NCBI RefSeq assembly: GCF_017896165.1
Contig: NZ_JAFCNB010000001.1
Coordinates: forward strand, 62,001 to 126,000
DNA: 64,000 nucleotides
Reading direction: 5' to 3'
From: Microbispora oryzae
Lineage (GTDB): Bacteria > Actinomycetota > Actinomycetes > Streptosporangiales > Streptosporangiaceae
Shown here: positions 38,676 to 48,198 of the stretch, piece by piece
Position numbering within the stretch: the stretch's first letter is position 1
How the letters are laid out: each line of letters starts with the position of its first letter
Made by a program: the position numbers and the translations under genes
Notes under the pieces: generated by a model
What the model was told of the DNA's origin: nothing
Database searches by the model: none
The model's input: the letters and a program-made list of their open reading frames with translations, nothing else

Positions 38676-39050
38676 ATGGACCCGGTGATCCCGGACGTGC
38701 TGGAAGAGACCTGCGCGACCCGGCAGGCGCTGGAGCGGTTCGCGGCCAAGTGGCGGGTGCTGCTTCTCTACGCGCTGCTGGCCGGTCCGCAGCGCCACGC
38801 GGAGCTGCGCCGCCGCCTGCCGGGGATCACGCAGAAGGTGCTGACCGAGACGCTCCGGGGGATGGAGGCGGACGGCATGGTCGAGCGGCGGGTGGTGAAG
38901 GACTCGCCGCCCCGTCACGTCGAGTACGCCCTGACCGACCTCGGCCGCACGCTGCGAGAGCCGCTGGCGGCCATCTGCGCCTGGGCGGCGCGGTCAGGCC
39001 AGGCTCTCCATCCAGGCGCGGTGCAGCCGGGCGAACCGCCCGGAGAGTGA
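38676..39050 (+). CDS. HxlR-family winged-helix transcriptional regulator
   Basis: 124 residues starting at the ATG with GGGAGG four bases upstream. The HxlR domain is clear: CATRQALERFAAKWRVLLLYALLAGPQRHAELRRRLPGITQKVLTETLRGMEADGMVERR, then DSPPRHVEYALTDLGRTL. It probably regulates the divergent hydrolase. Members often sense quinones, aldehydes or other electrophiles by Cys oxidation, and one N-terminal Cys (EETCATR) is present. The 3' end overlaps the exporter gene by 57 bp. Confidence 0.9.
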   Translation: MDPVIPDVLEETCATRQALERFAAKWRVLLLYALLAGPQRHAELRRRLPGITQKVLTETLRGMEADGMVERRVVKDSPPRHVEYALTDLGRTLREPLAAICAWAARSGQALHPGAVQPGEPPGE

Positions 39051-40808
39051 CAGGAGGCGATCCGGCGGGCCGTCCTCGACGATGCGCCCCGCGTCCATGA
39101 CGAGCACCCGGTCGGCGATCTCCACGGTCGACAGGCGGTGCGCGATGATCAGCGCCGTGCGGTCGGCCAGGACGGTACGCAGCGCCCGCTGGACGAGGCG
39201 CTCGGTCGGCACGTCGAGGCTGGAGGTGGCCTCGTCCAGGATCAGCACGGCCGGGTCGGCGAGGAACGCGCGGGCGAAGGCGACGAGCTGCCGCTGCCCC
39301 GCCGACATGCGGCCACCGCGTTTGCCCACCTCCGTCCGGTAACCGGCCGGCAGGCTGGAGATGTACCCGTGGGCGCCGATGGCCTGGGCGGCCTCCACGA
39401 CGGCCTCCATCGGCGCGTCGGGCCGGCCGAACCGCACGTTGTCCTCGATCGTCCCGCTGAACAGGAAGTTCTCCTGGGTGACCATGACCACGTGGCGGCG
39501 CAGGGTGGCCTCGTCGAGCTCACGAAGGTCGACGCCGTCGAGCAGGACGCGGCCGGCCACCGGGTCGTAGAACCGGGCGATCAGCTTGGCCAGGGTCGTC
39601 TTGCCCGCGCCCGTGGCGCCGACGACGGCGACGGTCTGCCCGGGCGGTATCTCCAGGTCCAGCATCGGCAGCACCGGCGGCCCGCCGTCGTAGGCGAACT
39701 CGACGGCGTCGAACCGCACGCGGCCCGCTGCCCGTGGAAGAGGGGCGGGACGCGACGGCTCGGGGACGTCGGGTGTCTCCTCCAGCACCCCCGACAGCTT
39801 CTCCAGCGCCGCGCCGGCCGACTGCAGCGTGTTGTAGAACTGGCTGATCTCCTGCATGGGCTCGTAGAACTGGCGCAGGTAGAGCAGGAACGCGGCCAGC
39901 ACCCCGACCGTGACCCTGCCGTCGAGGGCGAGCCATCCGCCGTACAGCAGGACGGCGGCCACCGTGACGTTGCCGATCAGCTTGATGCCGGGCATGAACA
40001 CGGCGACCAGACGCCACCCGCGGGAGTTGGCCTCCAGATAGTCGGCGTTGAGCCGCTCGAAGATCTCCTGGTTGCGCGGCTCCCGGCGGAACGCCTGCAC
40101 GGCCCTGATCCCCGTCATCGACTCCACGAAGTGGACGATGACCAAGGCCACGGCCTCCCTGGTCCGCCGGTAGGCGGCGCCCGACCGGCGCCGGAACCAG
40201 CGGGTGAACAGCATGAGCACCGGCAGCGGCACCAGCGCGACCAGCCCGAGGTGGACGTCGAGCACCAGCAGCATGACCGCGGTGCCGCCCATGGTGAGCA
40301 CCGCGGTCACCAGACCGTCGAAGCCCGCTTCCAGCAGTTCTGAGATCGCCTCGACGTCCGAGGTGAGCCGGGATATCACCCGCCCCGAGGTGTATCTCTC
40401 GTGGAACGACAGCGACAGCCGCTGGAAATGGCCGAAGACCCGGCGGCGCAGTTCGAGCAGGACGTCCTGGCCGATCCGGCCGGACATCCGCAGGAACGCC
40501 TGCCGGGTGACCGCCTGGGTCAGCGCCGCCAGCAGGACCAGGGCGACGACGGCGATCAGCGTGCCCGGCCCGCCGCCGCGCGTCAGCGGCGGGATGCCGC
40601 TGTCGATACCCGTTTTCACCAGGTACGGCAGGGCGAGCTGGGCGCCGTTGGAGATCACGATGACGACGGTCAGCACGGCGATCGCCCGCCGGTGCGGCCG
40701 GAGCAGATCGCCGAGCAGGCGCCGGGAGCGGGCCCGCAGCAGCAGTGAGACGCTCTCCGTGATGTCGTCGCGGTTCTCCGCGGCCACGCCCCGCCAGTCG
40801 CCGCTCAC
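38994..40808 (-). CDS. ABC exporter half-transporter, second subunit
   Basis: 604 residues: an exporter-type transmembrane domain (six hydrophobic segments, about 40-330, with RLTSDVEAISELLEAGFDGLV) fused to a nucleotide-binding domain with Walker A GATGAGKTTLAKL, signature MSAGQRQLVAFARAFLADPAVLILDEATSSLD and AHRLSTVEIADRVLVMDAG. This NBD has a complete Glu after Walker B. The GTG start overlaps the stop of the partner gene (GTGA), so the two halves are made together and probably form a heterodimer. Multidrug or lipid export is likely. Confidence 0.92.
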   Translation of the reverse strand: MSGDWRGVAAENRDDITESVSLLLRARSRRLLGDLLRPHRRAIAVLTVVIVISNGAQLALPYLVKTGIDSGIPPLTRGGGPGTLIAVVALVLLAALTQAVTRQAFLRMSGRIGQDVLLELRRRVFGHFQRLSLSFHERYTSGRVISRLTSDVEAISELLEAGFDGLVTAVLTMGGTAVMLLVLDVHLGLVALVPLPVLMLFTRWFRRRSGAAYRRTREAVALVIVHFVESMTGIRAVQAFRREPRNQEIFERLNADYLEANSRGWRLVAVFMPGIKLIGNVTVAAVLLYGGWLALDGRVTVGVLAAFLLYLRQFYEPMQEISQFYNTLQSAGAALEKLSGVLEETPDVPEPSRPAPLPRAAGRVRFDAVEFAYDGGPPVLPMLDLEIPPGQTVAVVGATGAGKTTLAKLIARFYDPVAGRVLLDGVDLRELDEATLRRHVVMVTQENFLFSGTIEDNVRFGRPDAPMEAVVEAAQAIGAHGYISSLPAGYRTEVGKRGGRMSAGQRQLVAFARAFLADPAVLILDEATSSLDVPTERLVQRALRTVLADRTALIIAHRLSTVEIADRVLVMDAGRIVEDGPPDRLLSLSGRFARLHRAWMESLA

Positions 40809-42610
40809 CGCAGCGCCTCCTCGGGATCGAGGTCGGCGTCCTGGGCGAGCAGGGCCCGATACTCGGGCACCGAGGCCAGCAGCTCCGTGTGCCGCCCGAC
40901 GTGGGCGATCGTGCCGTCCCGCAGCATCGCCACCCGGTCGGCGAGCAGCACCGTCGAGGCCCGGTGGGCCACCACCAGCCCGGTCGCGTCGGCCAGCACC
41001 GCCCGCAGCGCCTCCTCCACCAGCGCCTCGGTCTCGACGTCGAGGGCCGACAGGGTGTCGTCGAGCACGAGGACGCGCGGCCGGCCGAGGATCGCGCGGG
41101 CGAGCGCGAGCCGCTGCCGCTGGCCGCCGGACAGCGACATGCCCTGCTCTCCGATGCGGGTGTCGAGCCCCCATGGCAGGTCGTACGCGAAGGTCGCCTG
41201 AGCGATCTCCAGGGCCTCCCGCACGTCCTGGTCGGTGGCGTCGTGGTGGCCGAGGGTGACGTTCTCCCTGACGCTCATGGAGAACAGCGTGGGCTCCTCG
41301 AACGCCGTGGCCACGACGGACCGCAGCGACTCCAGCGACAGGTCGCGCACGTCGTGCCCGTCGATCGTGACCCGGCCACCGGTGGCGTCGCACAGCCGCG
41401 GCACCAGGGCGGCCAGCGTCGTCTTGCCGGATCCGGTCGCCCCGACGAGGGCCACCGTCTCCCCCGGCCGGATGTCGAGCCAGACGTCGCGCAGGACCGG
41501 GCGGTCCGTCCCGGGAAAGCGGAACTCCACTCCCTCGAAGCGGACGTGGCCGCGGGGCCGCTCGACGATCTCGGGGCCGCCGACGATCTCCGGTGTGGTG
41601 TCGAGCACCTCGACCACCCGGTCGGCCGCGGTCATCGCCTCCTGGCCCATCGCCAGGATGTAGCCCAGTGAGGCGACCGGCCAGACGAGCTGCAGGACGA
41701 GCGTGGTGAACGCGACGAGCATGCCGACGGTGAGCGCGCCCGCGCCGACCGCCGCGGCGCCGAGCAGCAGCACCAGGGCGAGGGTGATGTTGGGCACGAC
41801 CTCGAGAAAGGTGAAGAACCGGGAGGAGAGCAGCACCTTCCGCAGGGAGGTCGCGTGGACGCGGGTCGCGCCCCGGTCGAACCCGGCGTACACATGCGCG
41901 CTCCGCCCGAACGCCTTGACGGTGCGGACGCCGACCGCCGCCTCCTCCACGAGCGTCGCGAGATCGCCCTGCTGGTCCTGGACCTGCCGGGAGATGAGGA
42001 TGTAGCGCCGCTCGAACCGCAGCGACAGGAGCACGACCGGCACGGAGGAGCCCGCGACGAGCAGCCCGAGCGGCCAGTACATCCGCAGGAGCACCACGGT
42101 CACGGCGGAGAGCTGCAGGATGTTCATTATCAGGAACAGCACGCCGAACCCGAGGAACCGCCGGATCGCCGACAGGTCGGTGGTCACGCGGGACAGGAGC
42201 TGGCCCGACTGCCACTCCCCGTGGAAGCTCATGGGCAGCCGTTGCAGGTGGCGGTAGAGATCGTCGCGGATCGCGGCCTCCAGCCCGAGCACCGGCCCCG
42301 CCTGCGCCCACCGGCGCACGAAGGTCAGCAGGGCCTCCGCGACGCCGAGGCCGAGGGCGAGCAGGCCGAGCGGCAGCAGCGCGGCCCGGTCGCCGTGGGT
42401 CACCGGGCCGTCGATGATGTCCTTGCCGACCAGCGGGAGGACGGTGCCCGCCGCGATGCCGAGCAGCGCGGCCGACCAGGAGACGACCATGTGCGGGACG
42501 TAGGCCCGCAGGTAGGACCTCAGCCGCCACAACGAGCGCCACGAGGACGCGCCGGGAACGGTGCCGGGGCCGTCGCCGGAGGGCCCTGAGGACACCGTGT
42601 CAGCGGGCAT
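40805..42610 (-). CDS. ABC exporter half-transporter, first subunit
   Basis: 601 residues with the same layout. Walker A is GATGSGKTTLAAL and the signature is LSGGQRQRLALARAILGRPRVLVLDDTLSALD. The residue after the Walker B Asp is Asp instead of the catalytic Glu (LDDTLSALD), the known sign of a degenerate site in heterodimeric exporters such as TmrAB or BmrCD. This supports asymmetric pairing with the downstream subunit. It is the first gene of a two-gene operon and converges with nothing upstream; pyk lies beyond it. Confidence 0.92.
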   Translation of the reverse strand: MPADTVSSGPSGDGPGTVPGASSWRSLWRLRSYLRAYVPHMVVSWSAALLGIAAGTVLPLVGKDIIDGPVTHGDRAALLPLGLLALGLGVAEALLTFVRRWAQAGPVLGLEAAIRDDLYRHLQRLPMSFHGEWQSGQLLSRVTTDLSAIRRFLGFGVLFLIMNILQLSAVTVVLLRMYWPLGLLVAGSSVPVVLLSLRFERRYILISRQVQDQQGDLATLVEEAAVGVRTVKAFGRSAHVYAGFDRGATRVHATSLRKVLLSSRFFTFLEVVPNITLALVLLLGAAAVGAGALTVGMLVAFTTLVLQLVWPVASLGYILAMGQEAMTAADRVVEVLDTTPEIVGGPEIVERPRGHVRFEGVEFRFPGTDRPVLRDVWLDIRPGETVALVGATGSGKTTLAALVPRLCDATGGRVTIDGHDVRDLSLESLRSVVATAFEEPTLFSMSVRENVTLGHHDATDQDVREALEIAQATFAYDLPWGLDTRIGEQGMSLSGGQRQRLALARAILGRPRVLVLDDTLSALDVETEALVEEALRAVLADATGLVVAHRASTVLLADRVAMLRDGTIAHVGRHTELLASVPEYRALLAQDADLDPEEALR

Positions 42611-42799
42611 GGTCGGGGAGCACTCCTCGCCGGGCGTCGGACAGAATCGGACGACTCGCTGATGTCATGCTCTGTCAGACCTGGCGCCGTGGGCAACCCG
42701 TTTTCCGCCGCCGCCGGGTGCCCCAGGCTCGCCGGAGGCGACCCGGCCGGGCTCGCCCCGCTTCCCGGTACGGGACCGCCGGAGGCCTGTCACGCGGAC

Positions 42800-42838
42800 G
42801 GCCCGCACGGCCGGCGGGGACGCCGGGCCGTACGGGCC
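42800..42838 (-). terminator. Strong GC hairpin downstream of pyk
   Basis: Arms GGCCCGCACGGCC (42800-42812) and GGCCGTACGGGCC (42826-42838) pair with one mismatch and are extended by an inner GGCG/CGCC stem with loop GGGA. It lies about 30 bases beyond the pyk stop. No T-run. Likely the pyk terminator. Confidence 0.65.
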
Positions 42839-42869
42839 GGGAAAGCGGGAACAGCCGGAGAAGGGGCGG

Positions 42870-44300
42870 TCAGCCCGAATGCGCCACCGCTGAGCCGATG
42901 GTGTGGACCCGCAGCGCGTTGGTCGACCCCATGTTCCCGGGCGGGGAGCCCGCGACGATGACGACCTTGTCGCCCTTCTCGCACACGCCGAGCGACAGCA
43001 GCGAGGCCTCCACCTGGCGGACCATGTCGTCGGTGTGGTGCACGAAGGGCACCTCGAACGTCTCGACGCCCCAGGTGAGCGCGAGCTGGCCGCGGACCTT
43101 GGGGTTGGAGGTGAAGGCCAGCAGCGGGATCGGCGAACGGTAGCGGGCCAGCCGGCGGGCGGTCTCCCCCGACATGGTGAACGCGATCAGGGCCTTGGCC
43201 TTGACGATGGCGCCGACCTCGGCGGCGGCGCGGGCGATCGCGCCGCCCGTCGTCTCCGGCAGGCGGTCGAGGTTGTGCTTCGCCCGCAGGGTGTCGCCTT
43301 CGGCGGCGACGGCGATGCGGTGCATCGTGGACACCGACTCGATGGGGTAGTCGCCCACCGACGTCTCGCCCGACAGCATCACCGCGTCGGCGCCGTCCAT
43401 GACGGCGTAGGCGACGTCAGAGGCCTCTGCCCGGGTGGGCCGGGGGGCGCTCATCATCGAGTCGAGCATCTGGGTGGCCACGATCACCGGGTGCGCCTTC
43501 TCGCGGCACAGCTCGATGATCCGCCGCTGGACGATCGGGACCTGCTCCAGCGGGAGCTCCACGCCCAGGTCGCCGCGGGCGACCATGACGCCGTCGAAGG
43601 CGTCGACGATCTCCTCGAGGCAGTCGACCGCCTGCGGCTTCTCGATCTTCGCGAGGAGCGGCAGGTGGACGCCCTCCTCGTCCATGATGGCGCGGACGAT
43701 GCCGGCGTCCTCCGCCGAGCGCACGAACGACAGGGCGATCATGTCGAAGCCGGTGCGCAGGGCCCAGCGGAGGTCGGCCTCGTCCTTGTCGGTGAGCGCG
43801 GGGGCGCTGACGGCGACACCGGGCAGGTTCAGGCCCTTGTTGTCGGAGATCATGCCGCCGATGACGACGCGGGTGACGACCCGGGGGCCCTCGACGGCGG
43901 TCACCTCGAGGTTGAGGCGGCCGTCGTCGACCAGGATGGTGTCGCCCGGCTTCACGTCTCCGGGGAGGCCCGCGTACGTCGTGGAGACGAGGTCGCGGTC
44001 TCCGGGGGCGTCCTCGGTGGTGATCGTGAAGACGTCACCGAAGGCCAGCCGGACCGGCCCGGACGCGAAACGGCCGACGCGGATCTTCGGGCCCTGCAGG
44101 TCGGCGAGGACGCCGACGGCGGCGCCCAGTTCGTCGGCGGCGGCCCTGACCCGGTCGAGGATCTCCTTGTGGAGCTCGTGGCTACCGTGCGAGAGGTTGA
44201 AGCGGGCCACGTTCATCCCGGCCCCGATCAACTCGCGGAGACGCTCCGGCGAGGATGTGGCGGGTCCGAGGGTACAGACGATCTTTGCTCGACGACTCAC
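42870..44300 (-). CDS. pyk: Pyruvate kinase
   Basis: 476 residues; last step of glycolysis, phosphoenolpyruvate plus ADP to pyruvate plus ATP. Landmarks: RRAKIVCTLGPATSSPE, NVARFNLSHGSHE, the catalytic Lys segment LLAKIEKPQAVDCLEEI, GVMVARGDLGVELPLEQVP and the C-terminal allosteric domain. I chose GTG at 44300 (with AGGG upstream) because conservation begins there; an in-frame extension adds 15 residues. The position after polA-liv-pdtaR matches the Streptomyces order. Confidence 0.96.
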   Translation of the reverse strand: MSRRAKIVCTLGPATSSPERLRELIGAGMNVARFNLSHGSHELHKEILDRVRAAADELGAAVGVLADLQGPKIRVGRFASGPVRLAFGDVFTITTEDAPGDRDLVSTTYAGLPGDVKPGDTILVDDGRLNLEVTAVEGPRVVTRVVIGGMISDNKGLNLPGVAVSAPALTDKDEADLRWALRTGFDMIALSFVRSAEDAGIVRAIMDEEGVHLPLLAKIEKPQAVDCLEEIVDAFDGVMVARGDLGVELPLEQVPIVQRRIIELCREKAHPVIVATQMLDSMMSAPRPTRAEASDVAYAVMDGADAVMLSGETSVGDYPIESVSTMHRIAVAAEGDTLRAKHNLDRLPETTGGAIARAAAEVGAIVKAKALIAFTMSGETARRLARYRSPIPLLAFTSNPKVRGQLALTWGVETFEVPFVHHTDDMVRQVEASLLSLGVCEKGDKVVIVAGSPPGNMGSTNALRVHTIGSAVAHSG

Positions 44301-44789
44301 ATGCCCTACCCTAATTGGTACAGACCACTTCGTGTGACGGCGCACACAGCTGTCGCTGAATGTTCAGACTTCTCACGCCTTCCGGGGCTCCGGCCGTACC
44401 GGCCGGAACGCGCGCCCGGGGTCGGGGCGCCGGCGGCCCGAGGGCGAACGACGACGCTGATCGGCGGCCGGACGCATCCGTAAGGTTACCAACCTCTGAG
44501 CCCCCGGGTCGGCCCGCGTCCCCGATCGTGCGATCGTCCGATCGCCAGGCTGCCCGCCGTGCCACCCGCCGTGCCACCCACCGCGCCGACCATCCCGCTG
44601 CCGCCCCGCCGCCGCCCCGCCGCCGCCCGCGCAGCGCGTCCCGCCGCTAACCGCGCCGGGACGGGCCGGGACGGGCCGGGGAGGCGGCCCGCGGCGGAGA
44701 ACGGCGCCGCACTATCCTTGCCACCATCCTTGCCAACCAAAAGGTCAAATATCAGGAATCGGTCGTGCGAGATCTGGAAGGGTGATCGC
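44301..44789. other. Divergent promoter region between pyk and the SARP regulator
   Basis: About 490 bp without a supported gene. The part near 44560-44650 is C/G-rich low-complexity sequence with short repeats (CCGCCGTGCCAC). A direct repeat ATCCTTGCCA at 44714-44723 and 44726-44735 (12-bp period) lies just before an AT-richer segment (AAAAGGTCAAATATC) that could hold a promoter for the rightward genes. Confidence 0.45.
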
Positions 44790-44870
44790 ATGGTCACGGG
44801 GTGCCCCCATCGGACGCCGCCCGGTCGGCCATCGGCACACCCTGCCCAGGCCGTGCGGACCGCGCGGTGA
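44790..44870 (+). CDS. Putative 26-residue leader ORF coupled to the SARP gene
   Basis: ATG at 44790 is preceded by GGAAGGG. The 26-codon frame (MVTGCPHRTPPGRPSAHPAQ...) ends in TGA that overlaps the GTG start of the regulator as GTGA. The regulator itself has no good ribosome-binding site, so translation through this small ORF may be what delivers ribosomes to it. It has no homology that I recognise. It could also be a chance frame. Confidence 0.45.
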   Translation: MVTGCPHRTPPGRPSAHPAQAVRTAR

Positions 44871-47800
44871 GATTCCAGGTCATCGGCGCGGTCTCGATCA
44901 GCGACGGGGACGTGGCGGTGCCGCTGACCTCGCCCCGGCAGGAGCAGCTGCTGTGCCTGCTCGTCTGCTCACGCGGCCGGACCATGCCCGCCGAGGCGCT
45001 GACCGACGCCCTGTGGGGCGGCAGGCGCGCGGGGCGGCCCGGTAAGAATCTTCAGGTCCTGGTGCACCGGCTGCGCCGGACCCTCGGCGACCCCGGCCGG
45101 ATCAGGCACGACCGCTCCGGATACTCCCTCGTGGCCACGGCCGACGAGGTGGACGCCTGGCTGTTCGACGACCTGGCCGAGCGGGGACGGCGCGCGCTGG
45201 ACCGGGGCGACCTGGAGGTCGCCGCCACACTGCTCGCCGAGGCGCTGGCCCTCGGCGACGGCCCCGCATACCCGGGTCTGCACGACATCCCGCAGCTCGC
45301 GCACGCGGCCGAGCGCATCGAACAGGAGCGGCGGCAGGTGCTCGCCGCCCGGCTCGACGCCGAGCTCGCTCTGGGCCGGCACATCCAGATGATCCCCGAG
45401 CTGGTCGCGCTGCTCGCCGCGGATCCGCTGGTGGAGTCGTCGGCGGCCCGCCTGATGACAGCCCTGCACCGGGCCGGGCGCCGTGCGGAGGCGCTCGACG
45501 TCTATCAGCGCACCCGCGCCGTCCTCGCCGGCGAGCTGGGCGTGGAGCCGGGCCCGTCGCTGCGGGCGCTGCACGCGGCCCTGCTGCGGGGCGAGGAGAT
45601 CCCGTCCCCCGCCGCGGCGTCCCCCGGCGGCGAGCCCGCGGAGGCCGGAGAGGTCCCGGAGGCCGGGAAGGCGCGGGAGGCTGAGCGAGAGGCTGGGAAC
45701 GCCGGGGAGGCGAGGCCCACCGACGATCGGGCGCCGGAGGAACCGGCCCAGGCCCCCGCCCTCCTCCCCCCGCCGATCGGCGACATGACCGGGCGGGACG
45801 CCGAGCTCGGCGAGGTGATCGCGGCGCTGGCCCGGCCGCCCGTCGTGTGCGTGCTCTCCGGCATGGCGGGCGTCGGCAAGACGGCCCTCGCCGTCCAGGC
45901 GGCGCACGCGCTGCGCGACTCCTTCCCCGGCGGGCAGCTCTTCGTGAACCTCCAGGGCGCGGGAGGGGAGCCGGTGACGCCGCACCAGGCGCTCGGGCGC
46001 TTCCTGCGGGCGCTCGGCGTGGCCGGCCCGGCCGTGCCCGAGGGCGTGGACGAGCGGGCCGAGGTCTTCCGGGGCCTGCTGTCCCACCGGCGCGTGCTCG
46101 TCGTGCTCGACGACGCCGCCGACGAGGAGCAGGTCCAGCCGCTGCTGCCGGCGGGCGACGGCTGCGCCGTACTGATCACCAGCCGCGGCAGACTCACGGC
46201 GCTCCCCGCCGCGCGCGGCGTCCCGCTCGGCCTGCTCGACTCCGGCGCGGCGGTCGAGCTGCTGCGCGCCGTGAGCGGCCGGGCGGAGTTCCGGCGGGGG
46301 CACCCGCCCGCCGAGGAGCTGGCCGCGCTGTGCGGGCGGCTCCCGCTGGCGCTGCGCATCGCGGGGGCCCGGCTCGCGGCCCGGCCGCACTGGAGCGTGC
46401 CGCGTCTGGTCTCCCGGCTGGCCGCGGAACACGACCGGCTGGACGAGCTGACGCACGGCCCGCTGTCCGTACGGGCCGGTCTCGCCCTGGGCTACTCCGG
46501 GCTGGCCGAGGTCCCGCGGACGCTGTTCCGGCGGCTTGGGCTGATCGAGACCCCCGACTTCGCCGGCTGGGTCGCCGCCGCTCTGCTCGACAGCGGCACG
46601 CGCCCGGCCGAGGACGCGCTGGAGAGCCTGGTCGAGGCGCAGCTCGTGGGCTACGCGGGCGTCGACGGCGTCGGCGAGCCGCGCTACCGCATGCACGACC
46701 TGGTGCGGCTGCACGCCAAGGAGCGGGCCGCGGCCGACGACCCGCCCGGCGCGGCGGAGGCGGCGCTGGGCCGGCTGGCGGGGGCCTACCTGGCCCTGGC
46801 CGAGGAGGCCCACCGCCGGGAGTACGGCGGCGACTACACCGTCCTGCACGGTCCCGGCCGCCGCTGGCGGCCCGACCCCGCCACCGCCGACCGCCTGCTC
46901 GCCGACCCCGGGGGCTGGCTGCGCGGCGAACGGCTCGGCCTGGTCGCGGCGGTCGGCCAGGCGGCGGCCGCCGGCCTGCACGAGGTGGCCTGGGATCTCG
47001 CGATGTCGGCGGTGACGCTGTTCGAGGCCCAGGGGCACTTCGACGACTGGGCGCGCACCGCCAGGACCGCGCTCGACGCGGCCAGGCGGGCGGGCGACCT
47101 GAGGGGGGTGGCCGCGATGCGCTACTCGCAGGGCACCCTGGAGATCTTCCGGCAGCGCTACGCCGCGGCCCGGCCGCACTTCGAGGCGGCGCTGCAGGGG
47201 TTCACGTCCGTGGGCGACCGGCACGGCCAGGCGCTCACCCTGCGCAACTCCGCACTGATCGAACGGGTGGAGGGACGGCTGGAGAGCGCGCTCGCCGCCT
47301 ACCGCCGCGCCCTCGGCATGCTCCGCGAGGTGGGCGACCGGCACGCCGAGGCCCACGTGCTGGGCAGCATCGCCCAGATCCACGTCGAGAGGGGCGACGG
47401 CGGCGAGGCAGAGCCGCTGTTGCGGACCGCGCTGCGCGTCTACCGCGAGCTCGGCGACCCGCGCGGCACGGCGCAGATCCTCAACCGGCTCGGCGGGCTG
47501 CATCTGGCGGAGGGCAGGCCCGCGGACGCCGGGCGGGCCTTTCAGGAGGTCCTCACCACGGCCAGGGCGGTCGGCGACCGCATCGGCGAGGCGTACGGGC
47601 TGCTCGGGCTGGGCGAGGCGGCCCTTCTCGACGGCGGGCTCGACCAGGCGGCCGCCCACCTCGACGCGGCGACGGCGCTGGCCGTCGGGCTCGGGGAGCC
47701 GTTCGTGGCCGCGCGGGCGTGCCTGGCGCGCGGCCGGCTCGCGGCCGAAAGCGGCGAGCACGAGCGGGCGGCGGCCCTGCTCGGCCAGGCCGCCGCCCGG

Positions 47801-47884
47801 TTCGACGAGATCGGCCTCCCGGCCTGGCACGCGAGGGCGGTCGAGGCCAGGCGGGCGGCCGAGGGCCTGGCCTCCCGGCCGTAG
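44867..47884 (+). CDS. SARP/AfsR-type regulator: BTAD, NB-ARC and TPR domains
   Basis: 1005 residues. An N-terminal OmpR-like winged helix (RFQVIGAVSISDGDVAVPLTSPRQEQLL) and bacterial transcriptional activation domain (to about 240) are followed by an acidic Ala/Glu-rich linker. Next comes an NB-ARC ATPase with Walker A GMAGVGKT at residues 332-339 and VLVVLDDAADEEQV, then MHDLVRLHAKERAAAD and about eight TPR repeats (700-1005). AfsR-like proteins activate secondary metabolism or morphological genes through direct-repeat sites. I saw no biosynthetic cluster here, so it may be pleiotropic. Start GTG at 44867, within GTGA. Confidence 0.9.
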   Translation: MRFQVIGAVSISDGDVAVPLTSPRQEQLLCLLVCSRGRTMPAEALTDALWGGRRAGRPGKNLQVLVHRLRRTLGDPGRIRHDRSGYSLVATADEVDAWLFDDLAERGRRALDRGDLEVAATLLAEALALGDGPAYPGLHDIPQLAHAAERIEQERRQVLAARLDAELALGRHIQMIPELVALLAADPLVESSAARLMTALHRAGRRAEALDVYQRTRAVLAGELGVEPGPSLRALHAALLRGEEIPSPAAASPGGEPAEAGEVPEAGKAREAEREAGNAGEARPTDDRAPEEPAQAPALLPPPIGDMTGRDAELGEVIAALARPPVVCVLSGMAGVGKTALAVQAAHALRDSFPGGQLFVNLQGAGGEPVTPHQALGRFLRALGVAGPAVPEGVDERAEVFRGLLSHRRVLVVLDDAADEEQVQPLLPAGDGCAVLITSRGRLTALPAARGVPLGLLDSGAAVELLRAVSGRAEFRRGHPPAEELAALCGRLPLALRIAGARLAARPHWSVPRLVSRLAAEHDRLDELTHGPLSVRAGLALGYSGLAEVPRTLFRRLGLIETPDFAGWVAAALLDSGTRPAEDALESLVEAQLVGYAGVDGVGEPRYRMHDLVRLHAKERAAADDPPGAAEAALGRLAGAYLALAEEAHRREYGGDYTVLHGPGRRWRPDPATADRLLADPGGWLRGERLGLVAAVGQAAAAGLHEVAWDLAMSAVTLFEAQGHFDDWARTARTALDAARRAGDLRGVAAMRYSQGTLEIFRQRYAAARPHFEAALQGFTSVGDRHGQALTLRNSALIERVEGRLESALAAYRRALGMLREVGDRHAEAHVLGSIAQIHVERGDGGEAEPLLRTALRVYRELGDPRGTAQILNRLGGLHLAEGRPADAGRAFQEVLTTARAVGDRIGEAYGLLGLGEAALLDGGLDQAAAHLDAATALAVGLGEPFVAARACLARGRLAAESGEHERAAALLGQAAARFDEIGLPAWHARAVEARRAAEGLASRP

Positions 47885-47948
47885 GAAGCGGCCCGCGACC
47901 AGCGCCGGGGAACAGGCCGATCCCAAGCCGATCTCGCTCGAGGCCCGG

Positions 47949-48146
47949 TCAGTCCTCGCCCGGGTCCATCCAGTGGCTGTCACAGTCGGGCTGAGAAGTG
48001 CCGGGGAGATCCGCCGCCGCTGTGCCGCACGGCGCCTCCACCCCGGACGCTGGCTGCGCGGCGGCCGGCTGCGTGGCCACTCCCGCCACGCCCCCCACGA
48101 CACCCGCCACGACCAGCGTGATCAGCGCCGATCTCAGCTTGCCCAT
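47949..48146 (-). CDS. Small secreted protein of unknown function
   Basis: 65 residues. A Sec signal peptide (MGKLRSALITLVVAGVVGGV) has a probable cleavage after about residue 30 (AAAQ). The mature part of about 35 residues has two cysteines (APCGTAAADLPGTSQPDC) and an acidic end (DPGED). The ATG has GGGAGG four bases upstream, so it is a credible gene despite its size. It lies between the SARP regulator and an S8 protease gene. Confidence 0.65.
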   Translation of the reverse strand: MGKLRSALITLVVAGVVGGVAGVATQPAAAQPASGVEAPCGTAAADLPGTSQPDCDSHWMDPGED

Positions 48147-48198
48147 CCGTCCTCCCGTCCCTGTCGCCCTGTCCCCTGTCTTTCTGTACTCGCTCGTG

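Noticed and set aside
44969-48103. 1044-codon minus-strand frame opposite the SARP gene
   Set aside because: Antisense shadow; the plus strand shows BTAD, NB-ARC and TPR motifs in order.
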